The translations under genes and the position numbers were made by a program. The notes beneath the pieces are model-generated. The model had not been told where the DNA came from, ran no database searches, and worked only from the letters and a program-made list of their open reading frames with translations. A stretch of DNA of 64,000 nt from Stutzerimonas stutzeri (GTDB lineage Bacteria; Pseudomonadota; Gammaproteobacteria; Pseudomonadales; Pseudomonadaceae). The stretch is from positions 4,292,001 through 4,356,000 of the forward strand of contig NZ_CP036186.1 of assembly GCF_015291885.1 (NCBI RefSeq), given 5' to 3'. Positions 36,801 to 46,573 of this stretch are shown here, piece by piece. The first letter of the stretch is position 1. Each line of letters opens with the position of its first letter.

Positions 36801-37308
36801 CGACCGCACCGACGAGCGTGTCCGGACGGGACTGACTCTCATCCATTTCGGCTATGACAAGGACTTGAGCGGCCACACCCTGGGTCATGGCGGCTACTGG
36901 AGTCCTCAGAACTACAACTCCATCAGCGTTCCCGTCAGCTATGGCTGGCGCAACGAGGACTGGTCCGTACTTCTGGAAAGCAGTGTCGGCTGGTCCGTGT
37001 CGCGAACCGATGGCAGTCGCGATTACCCGCTGAGTTCGCTACGGAGCAAGGTGGCGGCGATCAATGAGGATGTCGCAAACCGCACAAGCGAGGGCTCGAC
37101 CAGTCAAGGCGTCAGCTATCGGCTGCAAGGCCTGTTCGAGCGCCGGCTCAGCGATCACTTCGTGCTCGGCGGCGGCGTCAGCCTGCTGCAGAGCGACGAG
37201 TATGCGCCCAGCCGCGCATTGCTCTATCTGCGCTACAGCTTCATGCCTTGGCGGGGCGACCTCGCACTGCCCATAGAGCCGCTGCAGCCTTACGCTGACT
37301 TCAGATGA
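33850..37308 (+). CDS. bcsC: Cellulose export outer-membrane protein BcsC
   Basis: 1152 residues. Signal peptide ([20 protein letters not shown]), about 750 residues of TPR repeats (for example [19 protein letters not shown] helices), then a C-terminal outer-membrane beta-barrel (from about 820; alternating strands such as [25 protein letters not shown] in outline) ending in an aromatic-rich strand. The TPR part spans the periplasm and the barrel exports cellulose. Last gene of the operon. The bcsZ cellulase that separates bcsB and bcsC in E. coli is absent. Confidence 0.95.
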   Translation: MRKFHLALVAALLPVWCHAQVPENRAGQTEWLLAQVRAAEAVSRDELVRDALARLQLVAPGDPQAMLAEMRLALRQRDSQRVKTLQQALQQAAPNSEAERDARVLYALSSEAGQQQLQEARLAAMAGRPEDALRGFKALYGDKPPTLELAVEYWRVRSAQPGQRAQAIDALRRIDEQYPGNPPAQQLLANLLFADGQDTAALALLAELGRNPVATDAAAQREFEYLATRRIDDSSVKSWKGFLQRYPDGRFAKDAQANLERSQRLLADPFWRAGQEGLRLLDRDQDEAAEAKLRHALRGHPQDPELLGGLGLALMRPGHREEALVYFGRAKKHEEDIDNLGKWNDLITSTRYWLTLEKADQALERQQADEAASLYSSALKQQPDSVFARLGLAQVAEAQGRLVEAQDGYQRLLSRDPGNASAIRGLLRLYQAQSPERALAFIDTLSISQRSPFTELRNSLLLARYQLLAEQASARGDQPSAITALKQARSFAPTDPWLAYRLASSLQQQQALTEADAVFNDLLTRQPNNPIARYAHALFLSGTARDVQAIASLNHISERDWDDDMRALATRLERRELMSRIDKLRDSGRESVAVELMQERLSKNGDSVDDLLLLADWAAIRGEPAVGAPYVDRALHIDPAHPEARLMRIELLLAMGRTADARESLRTASPALAEDNGNANRRLANSWAAVGERQKARQILQQAEARLERPDPLLRRDTARLVADVDPTAAMAYYRQALIDAELLGTSASDAELTQATRENDKDDWLVRSLRRDTAALHQQQDTTLTLQHDHGWRNDDGTPGISELLTDTTLLHLETPAAGGRSFVRAERLALDAGKLEDDAPFGACRAVSGCADQSQRATATLLAGGWRSERLEADLGLTEGFEINNLYGGVTGRGDLNPVSWSLSTSRRPMSNSLLSYGGARDPVTGTRWGAVTANGTSLGLSWDEGGAHGLWSSLGYHWLLGDNVASNSRFTAMTGYYYKLVDRTDERVRTGLTLIHFGYDKDLSGHTLGHGGYWSPQNYNSISVPVSYGWRNEDWSVLLESSVGWSVSRTDGSRDYPLSSLRSKVAAINEDVANRTSEGSTSQGVSYRLQGLFERRLSDHFVLGGGVSLLQSDEYAPSRALLYLRYSFMPWRGDLALPIEPLQPYADFR

Positions 37309-37344
37309 CTGCGCGGTAACCGACCCAGCCAGAGAATCGGCAGT

Positions 37345-37350
37345 TATACT
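37345..37350 (+). promoter_or_regulatory. Possible -10 box (TATACT) of tex
   Basis: TATACT lies 50 bases before the tex start in the 91-base gap after bcsC. No good -35 hexamer is seen at 17 bases, so the call is tentative. Confidence 0.35.
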
Positions 37351-37399
37351 TGCCCGCTTTTCTGGCCGGCCGGCCGTCATTCCGCCCGCAGGACATCAC

Positions 37400-39730
37400 A
37401 TGGATAGCATCAACACCCGCATTGCCGCAGAACTGGGCGTGCGCCCGCAACAGGTTGCCGCCACCGTGGCGCTGCTCGACGAAGGCTCCACCGTGCCCTT
37501 CATCGCCCGCTACCGCAAGGAAGTGACCGGCAGCCTCGACGATACCCAGCTGCGCTTGCTCGAAGAACGCCTGCGCTACATGCGCGAACTGGATGATCGC
37601 CGCGCGTCGATCCTCGCCAGCATCGAAGAGCAGGGCAAGCTGACACCCGAGCTCAAGCGCGAGATCGACCTCGCCGATACCAAGACCCGCCTCGAAGACC
37701 TCTACCTGCCCTACAAGCAGAAACGTCGCACCAAGGGCCAGATCGCCCTGGAAGCTGGCCTCGGCGAGCTGGCCGATGCGCTCTTCGCCGACCCGACACT
37801 GACGCCCGAGACCGAAGCCGCACGCTTCGTCGATGCCGAGAAGGGCTTCGCCGACACCAAGGCCGTGCTCGATGGCGCCAAATACATCCTTATGGAGCGC
37901 TTCGCCGAAGACGCCAACCTGCTGGCCAAGCTGCGTGACTTCCTCACCCACAACGCAACGCTCAGCGCCCGCGTGGTGTCGGGCAAGGAAGCCGAAGGCG
38001 CCAAGTTCAGCGACTACTTCGAGCATGACGAGCCGCTCAAGAGCGCGCCATCGCACCGTGCGCTGGCGATATTCCGCGGGCGCAACGAAGGTGTGCTCAG
38101 CGTAAGCCTGAAGGTCGGTGATGAAACCCCGGGCGCCATGCACCCGGGCGAAGTGATGATCGGCGAGCGCTTCGGCATCGCCAACCAGAACCGCGCTGCC
38201 GACAAGTGGCTCAGCGAAGTGGTGCGCTGGACCTGGAAGGTGAAGCTCTACACGCACCTGGAAACCGATCTGCTCGGCGAGCTGCGCGACAAGGCCGAGG
38301 ACGACGCCATCGGCGTGTTCGCCCGCAACATGCACGACCTGCTGTTGGCCGCACCGGCCGGCCCACGCGCGACCCTTGGCCTCGATCCGGGCCTGCGTAC
38401 CGGCTGCAAGGTGGCAGTGGTCGATGCCACGGGCAAACTGCTGGACACCGCCACCGTCTATCCACACGCACCGCGCAACGATTGGGACGGCACCCTGGCC
38501 GTGCTGGCCAGGCTCTGCGCCAAGCACGCAGTCGACCTGATCGCCATCGGCAACGGCACCGCCAGCCGTGAGAGCGACAGGCTGGCCGCGGACCTGATCA
38601 AACAGGTGCCTGGCCTGAAGTTGACCAAGGTGATGGTCTCCGAAGCCGGCGCCTCGGTGTATTCGGCCTCGGAGCTCGCGGCCAAGGAGTTCCCGGATCT
38701 GGACGTTTCGATCCGCGGCGCCGTATCCATTGCCCGTCGCCTGCAGGACCCGCTGGCCGAACTGGTGAAGATCGATCCGAAGGCCATTGGCGTCGGCCAG
38801 TACCAGCACGACGTGTCGCAGCTGAAACTGGCGCGCTCGCTGGATGCCGTAGTCGAGGATTGCGTGAACGCCGTGGGCGTCGACGTCAACACGGCCTCGG
38901 TAGCGCTGCTGGCGCGTATCTCCGGCCTGAACACCACCCTGGCGCAAAACATCGTTGCCTACCGCGACGCCAACGGCGCGTTCAAGGCCCGTAGCGAGCT
39001 GAAGAAGGTGCCGCGCCTGGGGGACAAGACCTTCGAGCAGGCCGCCGGCTTCCTGCGCGTGATGAATGGCAGCAACCCACTGGACGCCTCGGCTGTCCAC
39101 CCGGAGACCTACCCACTGGTCAAGCGCATTGCCCAGGATACCGGCCGCGACATCCGCTCGCTGATCGGCGACTCGGCCTTCCTGAAACGTCTCGATCCGA
39201 AGCAGTTCACCGATGAGAGTTTCGGCCTGGTCACCGTCAGCGACATCCTGCAGGAGCTGGAAAAACCCGGCCGCGATCCGCGCCCCGAGTTCAAGACAGC
39301 CGAGTTCCAGGATGGCGTCGAGAAGCTCAGCGATCTGGAGCCGGGCATGGTGCTCGAAGGCGTGGTCACCAACGTGACCAACTTCGGTGCCTTCGTCGAC
39401 ATCGGCGTGCATCAGGACGGCCTGGTGCACATCAGCGCGCTGTCAGAGAAGTTCGTCAAGGACCCGTACGAGGTGGTCAAGGCCGGTGACATCGTCAAGG
39501 TCAAGGTCATGGAAGTGGACATCCCGCGCCAGCGTGTCGGCCTGTCCATGCGCATGAGCGACACGCCGGGCGCCAAGGCTGACAACCCGCGTGGTGGGCA
39601 GTCCCGAGCCGGTGGTCAGCCTCGTGGCAATGCCCCTCGCAGCGAGCGCCACGCCAAGGAAGACAAGCCGGCACCCGCCAACGCGGCCATGGCCGCGCTG
39701 TTCGCCAATGCCAAGCAGCTGAGGAAATAA
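37400..39730 (+). CDS. tex: Transcription accessory protein Tex
   Basis: 776 residues, typical length. N-terminal Tex domain with [15 protein letters not shown], a YqgF/RNase-H-like fold ([19 protein letters not shown]), two helix-hairpin-helix units, and a C-terminal S1 RNA-binding domain ([29 protein letters not shown], in outline, near 650-680), then a low-complexity Gly/Arg-rich tail. Conserved nucleic-acid-binding protein, the bacterial relative of Spt6, thought to act in transcription and stress tolerance. The thioesterase gene follows after 3 bases. Confidence 0.97.
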   Translation: MDSINTRIAAELGVRPQQVAATVALLDEGSTVPFIARYRKEVTGSLDDTQLRLLEERLRYMRELDDRRASILASIEEQGKLTPELKREIDLADTKTRLEDLYLPYKQKRRTKGQIALEAGLGELADALFADPTLTPETEAARFVDAEKGFADTKAVLDGAKYILMERFAEDANLLAKLRDFLTHNATLSARVVSGKEAEGAKFSDYFEHDEPLKSAPSHRALAIFRGRNEGVLSVSLKVGDETPGAMHPGEVMIGERFGIANQNRAADKWLSEVVRWTWKVKLYTHLETDLLGELRDKAEDDAIGVFARNMHDLLLAAPAGPRATLGLDPGLRTGCKVAVVDATGKLLDTATVYPHAPRNDWDGTLAVLARLCAKHAVDLIAIGNGTASRESDRLAADLIKQVPGLKLTKVMVSEAGASVYSASELAAKEFPDLDVSIRGAVSIARRLQDPLAELVKIDPKAIGVGQYQHDVSQLKLARSLDAVVEDCVNAVGVDVNTASVALLARISGLNTTLAQNIVAYRDANGAFKARSELKKVPRLGDKTFEQAAGFLRVMNGSNPLDASAVHPETYPLVKRIAQDTGRDIRSLIGDSAFLKRLDPKQFTDESFGLVTVSDILQELEKPGRDPRPEFKTAEFQDGVEKLSDLEPGMVLEGVVTNVTNFGAFVDIGVHQDGLVHISALSEKFVKDPYEVVKAGDIVKVKVMEVDIPRQRVGLSMRMSDTPGAKADNPRGGQSRAGGQPRGNAPRSERHAKEDKPAPANAAMAALFANAKQLRK

Positions 39731-39733
39731 GCC

Positions 39734-40123
39734 ATGAGCACTGAAGTCGAGGCGGTGGGCAATTCCAGCGCCTTCGGCCGCCTGCTCGGCCTGGAGATTC
39801 ACCAGGTCGGCAACGGCGAGGCCGTTCTTGGCCTGACCATGCACGACGGCCTGCGCAACCTGCACGGCAAGCTGCACGGCGGTGCGCTGTTCTCGCTCAT
39901 TGACACCGCCATGGGCCAGGCCAGCCACAGCCTGGGCGACGGTTCGCCAAACAGCATGACGCTGGAGTGCAAGGTCAACTACATCCGCCCGGTGACCGAT
40001 GGCGAACTGCGCTGTCGCGCCTGGGTGGTGCATGGTGGCCGGCGGACTCAGGTGCTCGAAGCCGAGGTGCATCAGGGCGAAAAACTGATCGCCAAGGCCC
40101 AGGCGACCTTCGCCTGCCTGTAG
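39734..40123 (+). CDS. PaaI-type hotdog-fold thioesterase
   Basis: 129 residues. Hotdog fold with the PaaI-group helix motif LRNLHGKLHGGALFSLIDTAMGQA, where the HGG..D elements form the active site, and ECKVNYIRPVTDGEL. Expected to hydrolyse an acyl-CoA; the acyl group is not predictable. Starts 3 bases after tex and is probably co-transcribed, an arrangement shared with P. aeruginosa. Confidence 0.9.
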   Translation: MSTEVEAVGNSSAFGRLLGLEIHQVGNGEAVLGLTMHDGLRNLHGKLHGGALFSLIDTAMGQASHSLGDGSPNSMTLECKVNYIRPVTDGELRCRAWVVHGGRRTQVLEAEVHQGEKLIAKAQATFACL

Positions 40124-40233
40124 CCGTCCGCGGAGTTAGCATGCGTCGACAGCGGTCGAAGCAACGCTGCCTCTTGTGAAGCGGCATTTCCATCCCCATA
40201 TTGGGCCGACTGTCGCGTGAAGGAATCCACAAG

Positions 40234-41811
40234 TTGAGCGCTCTTCTCACCCACCGCCTGGCGTTGCTGGCCGAGCCGTCCCACCTGCCGCTGCTCAGCC
40301 AATGCCTGCACGGGATCGAACGCGAGTGCCTGCGCGTCGACGCTCGCGGCCAGTTGGCGATGACGCCGCACCCCGTTGCATTAGGTTCGGCGCTGACTCA
40401 CCCGCAAATCACCACGGATTATTCGGAGGCGCTGCTGGAGTTCATCACCGGCACCGACAGCGACCCGCAGAACACTCTCGCCGAGCTCGAAGCGATCCAC
40501 CGCTTCACCTATGCCAACCTCGGCGAAGAATTCCTCTGGAGCCCGTCGATGCCCTGCCCGCTACCGAGCGAGGCGGACATCCCGATCGCCGAATACGGCA
40601 GCTCCAACATCGGCCGGCTCAAGCACGTCTACCGTCAGGGTCTGGCCCTGCGCTACGGCAAGACCATGCAGTGTATCGCCGGCATTCACTACAATTTCTC
40701 GCTGCCGGAGACTCTGTGGCCGGTGCTGCAGGCCGATGATGGCGATACCCGCTCGGCACAGGATTACCGCTCGACGCGCTATATCGGCGTGATTCGCAAC
40801 TTCCGTCGCTACAGCTGGCTGCTGATGTACCTGTTCGGCGCCTCGCCGGCGCTGGATGCCGGCTTTCTGCGCGGTCGCCAGCACCAGCTCGAAACCCTCG
40901 ATGCCGACACCCTGTACCTGCCGTACGCCACCAGCCTGCGCATGAGTGATCTGGGTTACCAGAACAATGCCCAGGCCGGGCTCACCCCCTGCTACGACAA
41001 CCTGGAAAGCTACACCGAAAGCCTCTTCCGCGCGGTCTCCACGCCTTATGCGCCTTACGAGGCGCTGGGCACCAAGGACGCCGCAGGCAACTGGCAGCAG
41101 CTCAACACCAACGTGCTGCAGATCGAAAACGAGTACTACTCCAATATCCGCCCGAAGCGCGTCACCGCCACTGGCGAGCGGCCGTTGCAGGCGCTGCGGG
41201 CACGCGGCATTCAGTACATCGAAGTGCGTTGCCTGGATATCAACCCGTACCTGCCATTGGGCATCGACCTCAGCGAGGCGCGCTTTCTCGACGCCTTCTT
41301 GCTGTTCTGTGCTCTGGACGATAGCCCCTGCCTGGCAGACGGCGAGTGTGGCGCAGCTACCGACAACTTCCTCAAGGTAGTCAAGGAAGGCCGCCGTCCC
41401 GGGCTCAAATTGCAGCGCTGTAGTGGGGATGTCCTGCTCAGTGACTGGGCCAACCAGTTGCTCGACGAGATCGGCCAGGTTGCCGCCCTCCTCGACCGCA
41501 GCCATGGCGATTCGCAGCATGTCGAGGCGCTTGCCGAGCAGCGCGCCAAGGTCGCTGACAGCAGCCTTACGCCGTCGGCCCGCGTACTCGACGAACTGCG
41601 CCGCAGCGGAGAGAGCTTCAGCCAGTTCTCCATGCGTCAAACCCTGGCCCACGCCGATTACTTCCGCAGCCGGGCGCCGAGTGTCAGTGAGCTGGACCAG
41701 TTCGAATCCGCTGCACACCAATCGCTGAAACGCCAGGCGGACATGGAAGCGGCGGACGAGCTGGATTTCGACAGTTTCGTCGTCGAATACCAGCGCAGCC
41801 TCAGCCTCTGA
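40234..41811 (+). CDS. gshA: Glutamate-cysteine ligase
   Basis: 525 residues from a TTG start with AAGGA 9 bases upstream; the resulting N-terminus ([20 protein letters not shown]) matches family proteins better than the 11-codon extension. Catalyses ATP-dependent joining of glutamate and cysteine, the first step of glutathione synthesis. Family motifs of the E. coli type: [10 protein letters not shown] near 27-36, [23 protein letters not shown] and [12 protein letters not shown]. Cytoplasmic. A strong hairpin follows, shared with the convergent argA gene. Confidence 0.95.
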   Translation: MSALLTHRLALLAEPSHLPLLSQCLHGIERECLRVDARGQLAMTPHPVALGSALTHPQITTDYSEALLEFITGTDSDPQNTLAELEAIHRFTYANLGEEFLWSPSMPCPLPSEADIPIAEYGSSNIGRLKHVYRQGLALRYGKTMQCIAGIHYNFSLPETLWPVLQADDGDTRSAQDYRSTRYIGVIRNFRRYSWLLMYLFGASPALDAGFLRGRQHQLETLDADTLYLPYATSLRMSDLGYQNNAQAGLTPCYDNLESYTESLFRAVSTPYAPYEALGTKDAAGNWQQLNTNVLQIENEYYSNIRPKRVTATGERPLQALRARGIQYIEVRCLDINPYLPLGIDLSEARFLDAFLLFCALDDSPCLADGECGAATDNFLKVVKEGRRPGLKLQRCSGDVLLSDWANQLLDEIGQVAALLDRSHGDSQHVEALAEQRAKVADSSLTPSARVLDELRRSGESFSQFSMRQTLAHADYFRSRAPSVSELDQFESAAHQSLKRQADMEAADELDFDSFVVEYQRSLSL

Positions 41812-41819
41812 GCGCAGCC

Positions 41820-41842
41820 CTGGCGGGCGCAACGCCCGCCAG
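41820..41842. terminator. Hairpin between convergent gshA and argA
   Basis: CTGGCGGGCG / CGCCCGCCAG, perfect 10-bp stem with a 3-base loop. T-runs on either side are weak, so it may work as an mRNA-end hairpin for both genes. Confidence 0.6.
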
Positions 41843-41848
41843 CTTGGC

Positions 41849-43147
41849 TTAAAGCGGTTTTTCGAAGATCTTCGAGTTGCGCTGGAAGTTGTACAGCGAA
41901 GCACGCGCCGCTGGCAGGCGGTCCACGTCGATCGGCTCGAAACCACGCTCGCGGAACCAGTGAGCGGTGCGTGTGGTAAGGACGATGAGTTTTTTCAGCC
42001 CCAGTTTGCGCGCACGCTCCTCGATACGCTCCAGCAACTCGTCGCCGCGGCCACCGTGGCGGTATTCCGGATTGACCGCCAGACAGGCCAGCTCGCCGGC
42101 ATCCGAATCGGCAATCGGATAGAGCGCGGCGCAGGCGATGATCAGACCGTCGCGCTCGACGATGCTGAACTGCTCGACCTCCCGCTCCAGCACTTCGCGC
42201 GAGCGCCGTACCAGAATGCCCTGCTCTTCCAGTGGCGTGATCAGATCGATGAGGCCGCCAACATCCTCGATGGTCGCCTCGCGCAACTGCTCGAACTGCT
42301 CCTGCGTCACCAGCGTGCCGCCACCATCGCGGGTGAACAGTTCGTTGAGCAAAGCGCCGTTATCGGCATAGCTGACCACATGGCTGCGGCGTACGCCGCC
42401 ACGGCAAGCCTGCGCCGCGGCGTCGAGCAACTCGGCCTGATACTGGCTGCCGAGCCGTTCGACGTAAGCCGGGATCTGCTGTGGGCGCAGTTCGCGTACG
42501 AGATTGCCGCTTTCGTCGAGCAAACCAGGCTCGGCGCCGTAAAGCACCAGCTTGTCGGCTTGCAGATCGATGGCGGCCCGTGTGGCGACGTCCTCGCAGG
42601 CGAGGTTGAAGATCTCGCCGGTCGGCGAATAGCCGAGCGGCGACAGCAACACGATGGTGCGCTCGTCCAGCAGTCGGCCAATACCCTTGCGATCGATGCG
42701 CCGTACTTCGCCGGTGTGGTGATAGTCGACGCCATCGAGCACGCCGATTGGCCGCGCCGTGACGAAGTTGCCACCGGCCACGCGCAACCGCGCGCCTTGC
42801 ATCGGCGAGGCAGCCATATCCATCGACAGTCGCGCCTCGAGAGCAATCCGCATATGCCCAACCGCGTCGATCACGCATTCCATGGTCGGCGTATCGGTGA
42901 CGCGCAGGTCACGGTGGAATCGCGGCTCGATGCCTCGCGCCGCCAATCGTGCCTCGATTTGCGGGCGCGAGCCGAACACCAGCACCAGACGCACGCCGAG
43001 GCTGTGCAACAGCACCAGGTCGTGAACGATGTTGGCGAAATTGGCGTGTTCCACGCCATCGCCCGGCAGCATGACGACGAAGGTGCGATCACGGTGCGAG
43101 TTGATATAGGGCGAGGAGTCGCGAAGCCAGGTGACGTAGTCGTGCAT
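41849..43147 (-). CDS. argA: N-acetylglutamate synthase
   Basis: 432 residues from the ATG preceded by GAAGG. The N-terminal half is an amino-acid-kinase fold (VVMLPGDGVEHANFANIVHD), which binds arginine as inhibitor; the C-terminal half is a GNAT acetyltransferase (LAVNPEYRHGGRGDELLERIE holds the acetyl-CoA loop). Makes N-acetylglutamate at the start of arginine synthesis. Family proteins begin at HDYVTWLRDSSPYIN, which fixes the start. Lies 41 bases after argE on the same strand. Confidence 0.95.
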   Translation of the reverse strand: MHDYVTWLRDSSPYINSHRDRTFVVMLPGDGVEHANFANIVHDLVLLHSLGVRLVLVFGSRPQIEARLAARGIEPRFHRDLRVTDTPTMECVIDAVGHMRIALEARLSMDMAASPMQGARLRVAGGNFVTARPIGVLDGVDYHHTGEVRRIDRKGIGRLLDERTIVLLSPLGYSPTGEIFNLACEDVATRAAIDLQADKLVLYGAEPGLLDESGNLVRELRPQQIPAYVERLGSQYQAELLDAAAQACRGGVRRSHVVSYADNGALLNELFTRDGGGTLVTQEQFEQLREATIEDVGGLIDLITPLEEQGILVRRSREVLEREVEQFSIVERDGLIIACAALYPIADSDAGELACLAVNPEYRHGGRGDELLERIEERARKLGLKKLIVLTTRTAHWFRERGFEPIDVDRLPAARASLYNFQRNSKIFEKPL

Positions 43148-43188
43148 GTAAAAGCCTTCGTGGCGGTTCTGTTCGTCTGGGATTGGAG

Positions 43189-44349
43189 TCAGTTCGGGGC
43201 GGTCTGCGGCTGCAGGCAATAGTGCTCGATCATTCTGCGCAGCAACTGCACCGTCGGTTCGATGCGATCGAGCTGCAAGTATTCGTCGGGCTGGTGCGCG
43301 CAGGCGATGTCGCCGGGGCCCAGCACCAGGGTCTCGCAGCCGAGCTGCTGAAGATAAGGCGCTTCGGTGGCAAACGCCACCGCCTCAGCCTGGTGGCCGG
43401 TGAGGCGCTCGGCCAGGCGTACCAGCTCGCTCTCGGCAGCCTGCTCGAACGGCGGCACTGCGGGGAACAGCGGCGCCAGATCGATCTTGACCTGATGCTG
43501 CTCGGCCAGCGGCTGCAAACGCTGGCGGATGATCGCGCGCAGCTGTTGCGGGTCCATGCCCGGCAGCGGGCGTAGATCGAACTCCAGCGCACACTGCCCA
43601 CAGATACGGTTGGGGTTGTCACCGCCATGAATGCAGCCGAAGTTGAGCGTCGGCTTGGGCACGTCGAACAACGGGTTGTCGTACTCGGTCTGCCACTGCC
43701 GACGCAGCGTCATCATCTCGCCGATCACGCCGTGCATGGCTTCCAGCGCGCTATGGCCATAGGCCGGGTTCGACGAATGCCCACTCTGCCCAAGGATGTC
43801 GATGCGCTCCATCATGATGCCCTTGTGCAGGCGTACCGGGCGCAGGCCGGTGGGCTCACCGATCACCGCAGCACGCCCAAGCGGCTGGCCGGCTTCGGCC
43901 AAAGCACGGGCGCCGGACATCGAACTTTCCTCGTCACAGGTGGCGAGAATCAGCAACGGGCGGCGAAACGGCTCGCTCAGCAGCGGCCGCACCGCCTCGA
44001 TGATCAGAGCGAAAAAACCCTTCATGTCGCAGCTGCCAAGCCCGTACCAGCGGTCGTCGGCCTCGCGCAGCTTCAGCGGATCGGACTTCCACAGGCCCGC
44101 ATCGAACGGCACGGTATCGCTGTGTCCGGCCAGCACCAGCCCTCCCGGGCCGCTGCCGTAACTGGCGAGCAGGTTGAACTTGCCGGGGGCGATTTCCGGT
44201 GTTTCGCAGACGAAGCCCAGCTCGCCGAGCCAGGCTGCTAGCAACTCGATCACCGGGCGATTGCTCTGATCCCAGCCGGGCTGGGTGCAGCTGACCGAGG
44301 GTGCCGCGAGGAGCGCAGCAAATTGCTCCTTGAATGAGGGAATGGGCAC
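43189..44349 (-). CDS. argE: Acetylornithine deacetylase
   Basis: 386 residues of the M20 metallopeptidase family. Zinc ligands and base visible: VLAGHSDTVPFD (His, Asp), LATCDEESSMSGA (Glu pair), and GPGDIACAHQPDEYL near the C-terminus (His). Hydrolyses N-acetylornithine to ornithine and acetate. Same strand as argA just downstream, so the two arginine genes probably share a transcript. A closely related M20 deacylase cannot be excluded, but the neighbourhood favours ArgE. Confidence 0.93.
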   Translation of the reverse strand: MPIPSFKEQFAALLAAPSVSCTQPGWDQSNRPVIELLAAWLGELGFVCETPEIAPGKFNLLASYGSGPGGLVLAGHSDTVPFDAGLWKSDPLKLREADDRWYGLGSCDMKGFFALIIEAVRPLLSEPFRRPLLILATCDEESSMSGARALAEAGQPLGRAAVIGEPTGLRPVRLHKGIMMERIDILGQSGHSSNPAYGHSALEAMHGVIGEMMTLRRQWQTEYDNPLFDVPKPTLNFGCIHGGDNPNRICGQCALEFDLRPLPGMDPQQLRAIIRQRLQPLAEQHQVKIDLAPLFPAVPPFEQAAESELVRLAERLTGHQAEAVAFATEAPYLQQLGCETLVLGPGDIACAHQPDEYLQLDRIEPTVQLLRRMIEHYCLQPQTAPN

Positions 44350-44423
44350 CGGCTACCTCCGTGATGCTATCGAAACGAGCCTGCAGTGAAGCATGAAACG
44401 CGCCACGGCGGGACCCGCAAACG

Positions 44424-44453
44424 AAAACGCCCCGTCAGATCGACGGGGCGTTT
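44424..44453. terminator. Rho-independent terminator after pit
   Basis: AAACGCCCCGTC / GACGGGGCGTTT, perfect 12-bp arms with a 5-base loop, 26 bases beyond the pit stop on the minus strand. Confidence 0.88.
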
Positions 44454-44478
44454 CGGCAGTCACGAGCCGCGCGAGGCG

Positions 44479-45744
44479 TCAGGTGAAGATAGCGCGCAGA
44501 ATGAGGAAGAACACGATGGCCAGGCCCGCACCCACCGGCAGGGTCACCAGCCAGGACATGAAGATCTTGCCGACCACGCCCAGATTCAGCGCACCGATAC
44601 CGCGAGCGATGCCCACGCCGAGCACCGCACCGACCAGCGTATGGGTGGTGGACACCGGCAGGCCGATGGCCGAGGCACCAACCACGGTGGTGGCAGTAGC
44701 CAGTTCGGCGGCGAAGCCGCGGCTCGGCGTCAGCTCGGTGATCTGCTTACCGATAGTGGCGATCACCTTGTAGCCGTAGGTCGCCAAGCCGATGACGATA
44801 CCGACTGCCCCCAGCAGCAGGACCCAGCCCGGCACCGCCGACTTGGAGCTGATGGTGGCGACACCATCGGACTGCAGCACACCGACCACAGCAGCCAGCG
44901 GGCCCACCGCGTTGGCCACGTCATTGGAGCCGTGGGCGAAAGCCATGGAGCAGGCGGTGAAGATCATCAGCACGGCAAAGACCTTCTCCACACTGGAGAA
45001 ATGGAAGGCCTTGTCCGCCTCCACATCGACTTTGATACGCGTCAGCAGAGCGATACCTAGTAGCATCACCGCAGCACCCACCCCTACCGCCAACATGAAG
45101 CTCTGTGCGCTGCTCAGGTCCAACCCGATGTGTTTGAGCCCCTTGGACAGGGTCATCAGCGCGACCATGAAGCCGGTGAGGAACATGTACAGCGGCACGA
45201 AACGCTTGGCGTTCTGGAAGGGCTCATCGGTATCGATGATCAAGCGCTGAACGCTGATGAACAGACCAAAGGCGATGGTGCCTGATAGCATGGGCGACAC
45301 CACCCAGCTGGCCACGATCGGCCCGACGCCGCTCCAATGCACCGCATCCATCGATACGCCCACGGCGGCGAAGCCGATCACTGCGCCGACGATGGAGTGC
45401 GTGGTCGATACCGGCCAGCCCTTGATAGAGGCGATCAGCAGCCAGGTACCGGCCGCCAACAACGCCGACATCATGCCCAGCACCATCAGCTCCGGCGGTA
45501 TGGCAGATGCATCGACTATGCCGCTCTTGATCGTTTCGGTGACTTGTCCGCCGGCCAGGTAGGCACCGCAGAACTCGAAAACCATCGCAACGACGATTGC
45601 CTGCTTGATGGTCAGCGCGCGGGAGCCTACCGAGGTACCCATGGCGTTAGCCACATCGTTGGCACCCACGCCCCAGGCCATGAAAAAACCGAACATGCAG
45701 GCGAGCACCAGGAGTACGAAACCGTAATCCGCGATAAAGGACAT
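44479..45744 (-). CDS. pit: Inorganic phosphate transporter, Pit family
   Basis: 421 residues with about ten to eleven hydrophobic segments. The duplicated PD001131-type signature is seen twice: GANDVANAMGTSVGSRALTI near the N-terminus and GSNDVANAVGPLAAV in the second half. Low-affinity, proton-coupled uptake of metal-phosphate across the inner membrane. Follows the DUF47 gene by 38 bases, the usual pairing for Pit. Confidence 0.95.
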   Translation of the reverse strand: MSFIADYGFVLLVLACMFGFFMAWGVGANDVANAMGTSVGSRALTIKQAIVVAMVFEFCGAYLAGGQVTETIKSGIVDASAIPPELMVLGMMSALLAAGTWLLIASIKGWPVSTTHSIVGAVIGFAAVGVSMDAVHWSGVGPIVASWVVSPMLSGTIAFGLFISVQRLIIDTDEPFQNAKRFVPLYMFLTGFMVALMTLSKGLKHIGLDLSSAQSFMLAVGVGAAVMLLGIALLTRIKVDVEADKAFHFSSVEKVFAVLMIFTACSMAFAHGSNDVANAVGPLAAVVGVLQSDGVATISSKSAVPGWVLLLGAVGIVIGLATYGYKVIATIGKQITELTPSRGFAAELATATTVVGASAIGLPVSTTHTLVGAVLGVGIARGIGALNLGVVGKIFMSWLVTLPVGAGLAIVFFLILRAIFT

Positions 45745-45782
45745 AGAAATTACCTGTTGAACCCAGAAAGGACGCTGGCGCC

Positions 45783-46460
45783 TTAGCGCGCCAGCAATTG
45801 TTCCAGACGGTTGCCAACGCGCTCGGCGCGGTCGGCTACATCACCGATCCATTCAATGATCTTGTAGAGAAAGATCACGTCGACAGCTGGCAAATCCTTT
45901 TCCAGATGGAACAGCGCACGGCGAACCGTGATCTGCATGCGGTCGGTTTCACGCTCGATTTCTTCGAGCTCTTCGACCATCTTTTCGACGAGTGTGGCTT
46001 CGCGGCCGCTGAAGCCTGTTTCCAGCAATGAATCCAGCTCCTTCAACGCCTTGAGCGCCTGGGCGCTGGCATCAACGGTGCGCTGCACGTACGCCAGCAT
46101 CTGCGGCTGCAGTGGCTGCGGAATGGTCATGCAGCGGCCCAGCATCAGGCCGGCGATGTCCTTGGCACGGTTGGCGATCTTGTCCTGTACACTCAGCAGA
46201 TCAAGCAGATCGGAACGCGGCACCGGCAGAAACAGACTTTTCGGTAGGTGCTGGCGAACGCTTTTCTTCAGCTTGTCAGCCTCGTTTTCCAGCTGCGACA
46301 TCTGCTGCTGGATCTGCTCGACCTTCTCCCAGTCTTCGGCCATGACCGCCTGGAACAGCGGCACCAGGTTCGCTGCACATTCGTGCGACTTGGCCATATG
46401 CTGTTGCATAGGGCCGATTGGCGAACGTCCGAACAAGCTGACGAAAGGATTGACTGGCAT
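45783..46460 (-). CDS. DUF47 / PhoU-like Pit accessory protein (TIGR00153)
   Basis: 225 residues, all helical, PhoU-like. Segments such as CAANLVPLFQAVMAEDWEKVEQIQQQMSQLE (in outline) and DVIFLYKIIEWIGDVADRAERVGNRLEQLL are typical of DUF47 proteins that partner with Pit transporters, probably regulating them or binding metal. Upstream of pit on the same strand and almost certainly in one operon. Confidence 0.92.
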   Translation of the reverse strand: MPVNPFVSLFGRSPIGPMQQHMAKSHECAANLVPLFQAVMAEDWEKVEQIQQQMSQLENEADKLKKSVRQHLPKSLFLPVPRSDLLDLLSVQDKIANRAKDIAGLMLGRCMTIPQPLQPQMLAYVQRTVDASAQALKALKELDSLLETGFSGREATLVEKMVEELEEIERETDRMQITVRRALFHLEKDLPAVDVIFLYKIIEWIGDVADRAERVGNRLEQLLAR

Positions 46461-46573
46461 AGGGTATGGCCCCGGCTTGAAAGAGGCGGCAAGTATACGG
46501 ACAGGCCATCACGCCTGCTACCGTGTGTCATCAGGCTGCAACATCAACACATCATAGGCACCCAGTCGGCATC

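Noticed and set aside
37301..39430. 709-codon open frame on the minus strand across tex
   Set aside because: It lies opposite a clear tex gene with full domain matches. Long antisense frames are common in high-GC genes with strong third-position GC bias, and the translation shows no recognisable motif.
40561..41946. 461-codon minus-strand frame across gshA
   Set aside because: Opposite a confident gshA gene and running through the gshA-argA hairpin; no recognisable domain.
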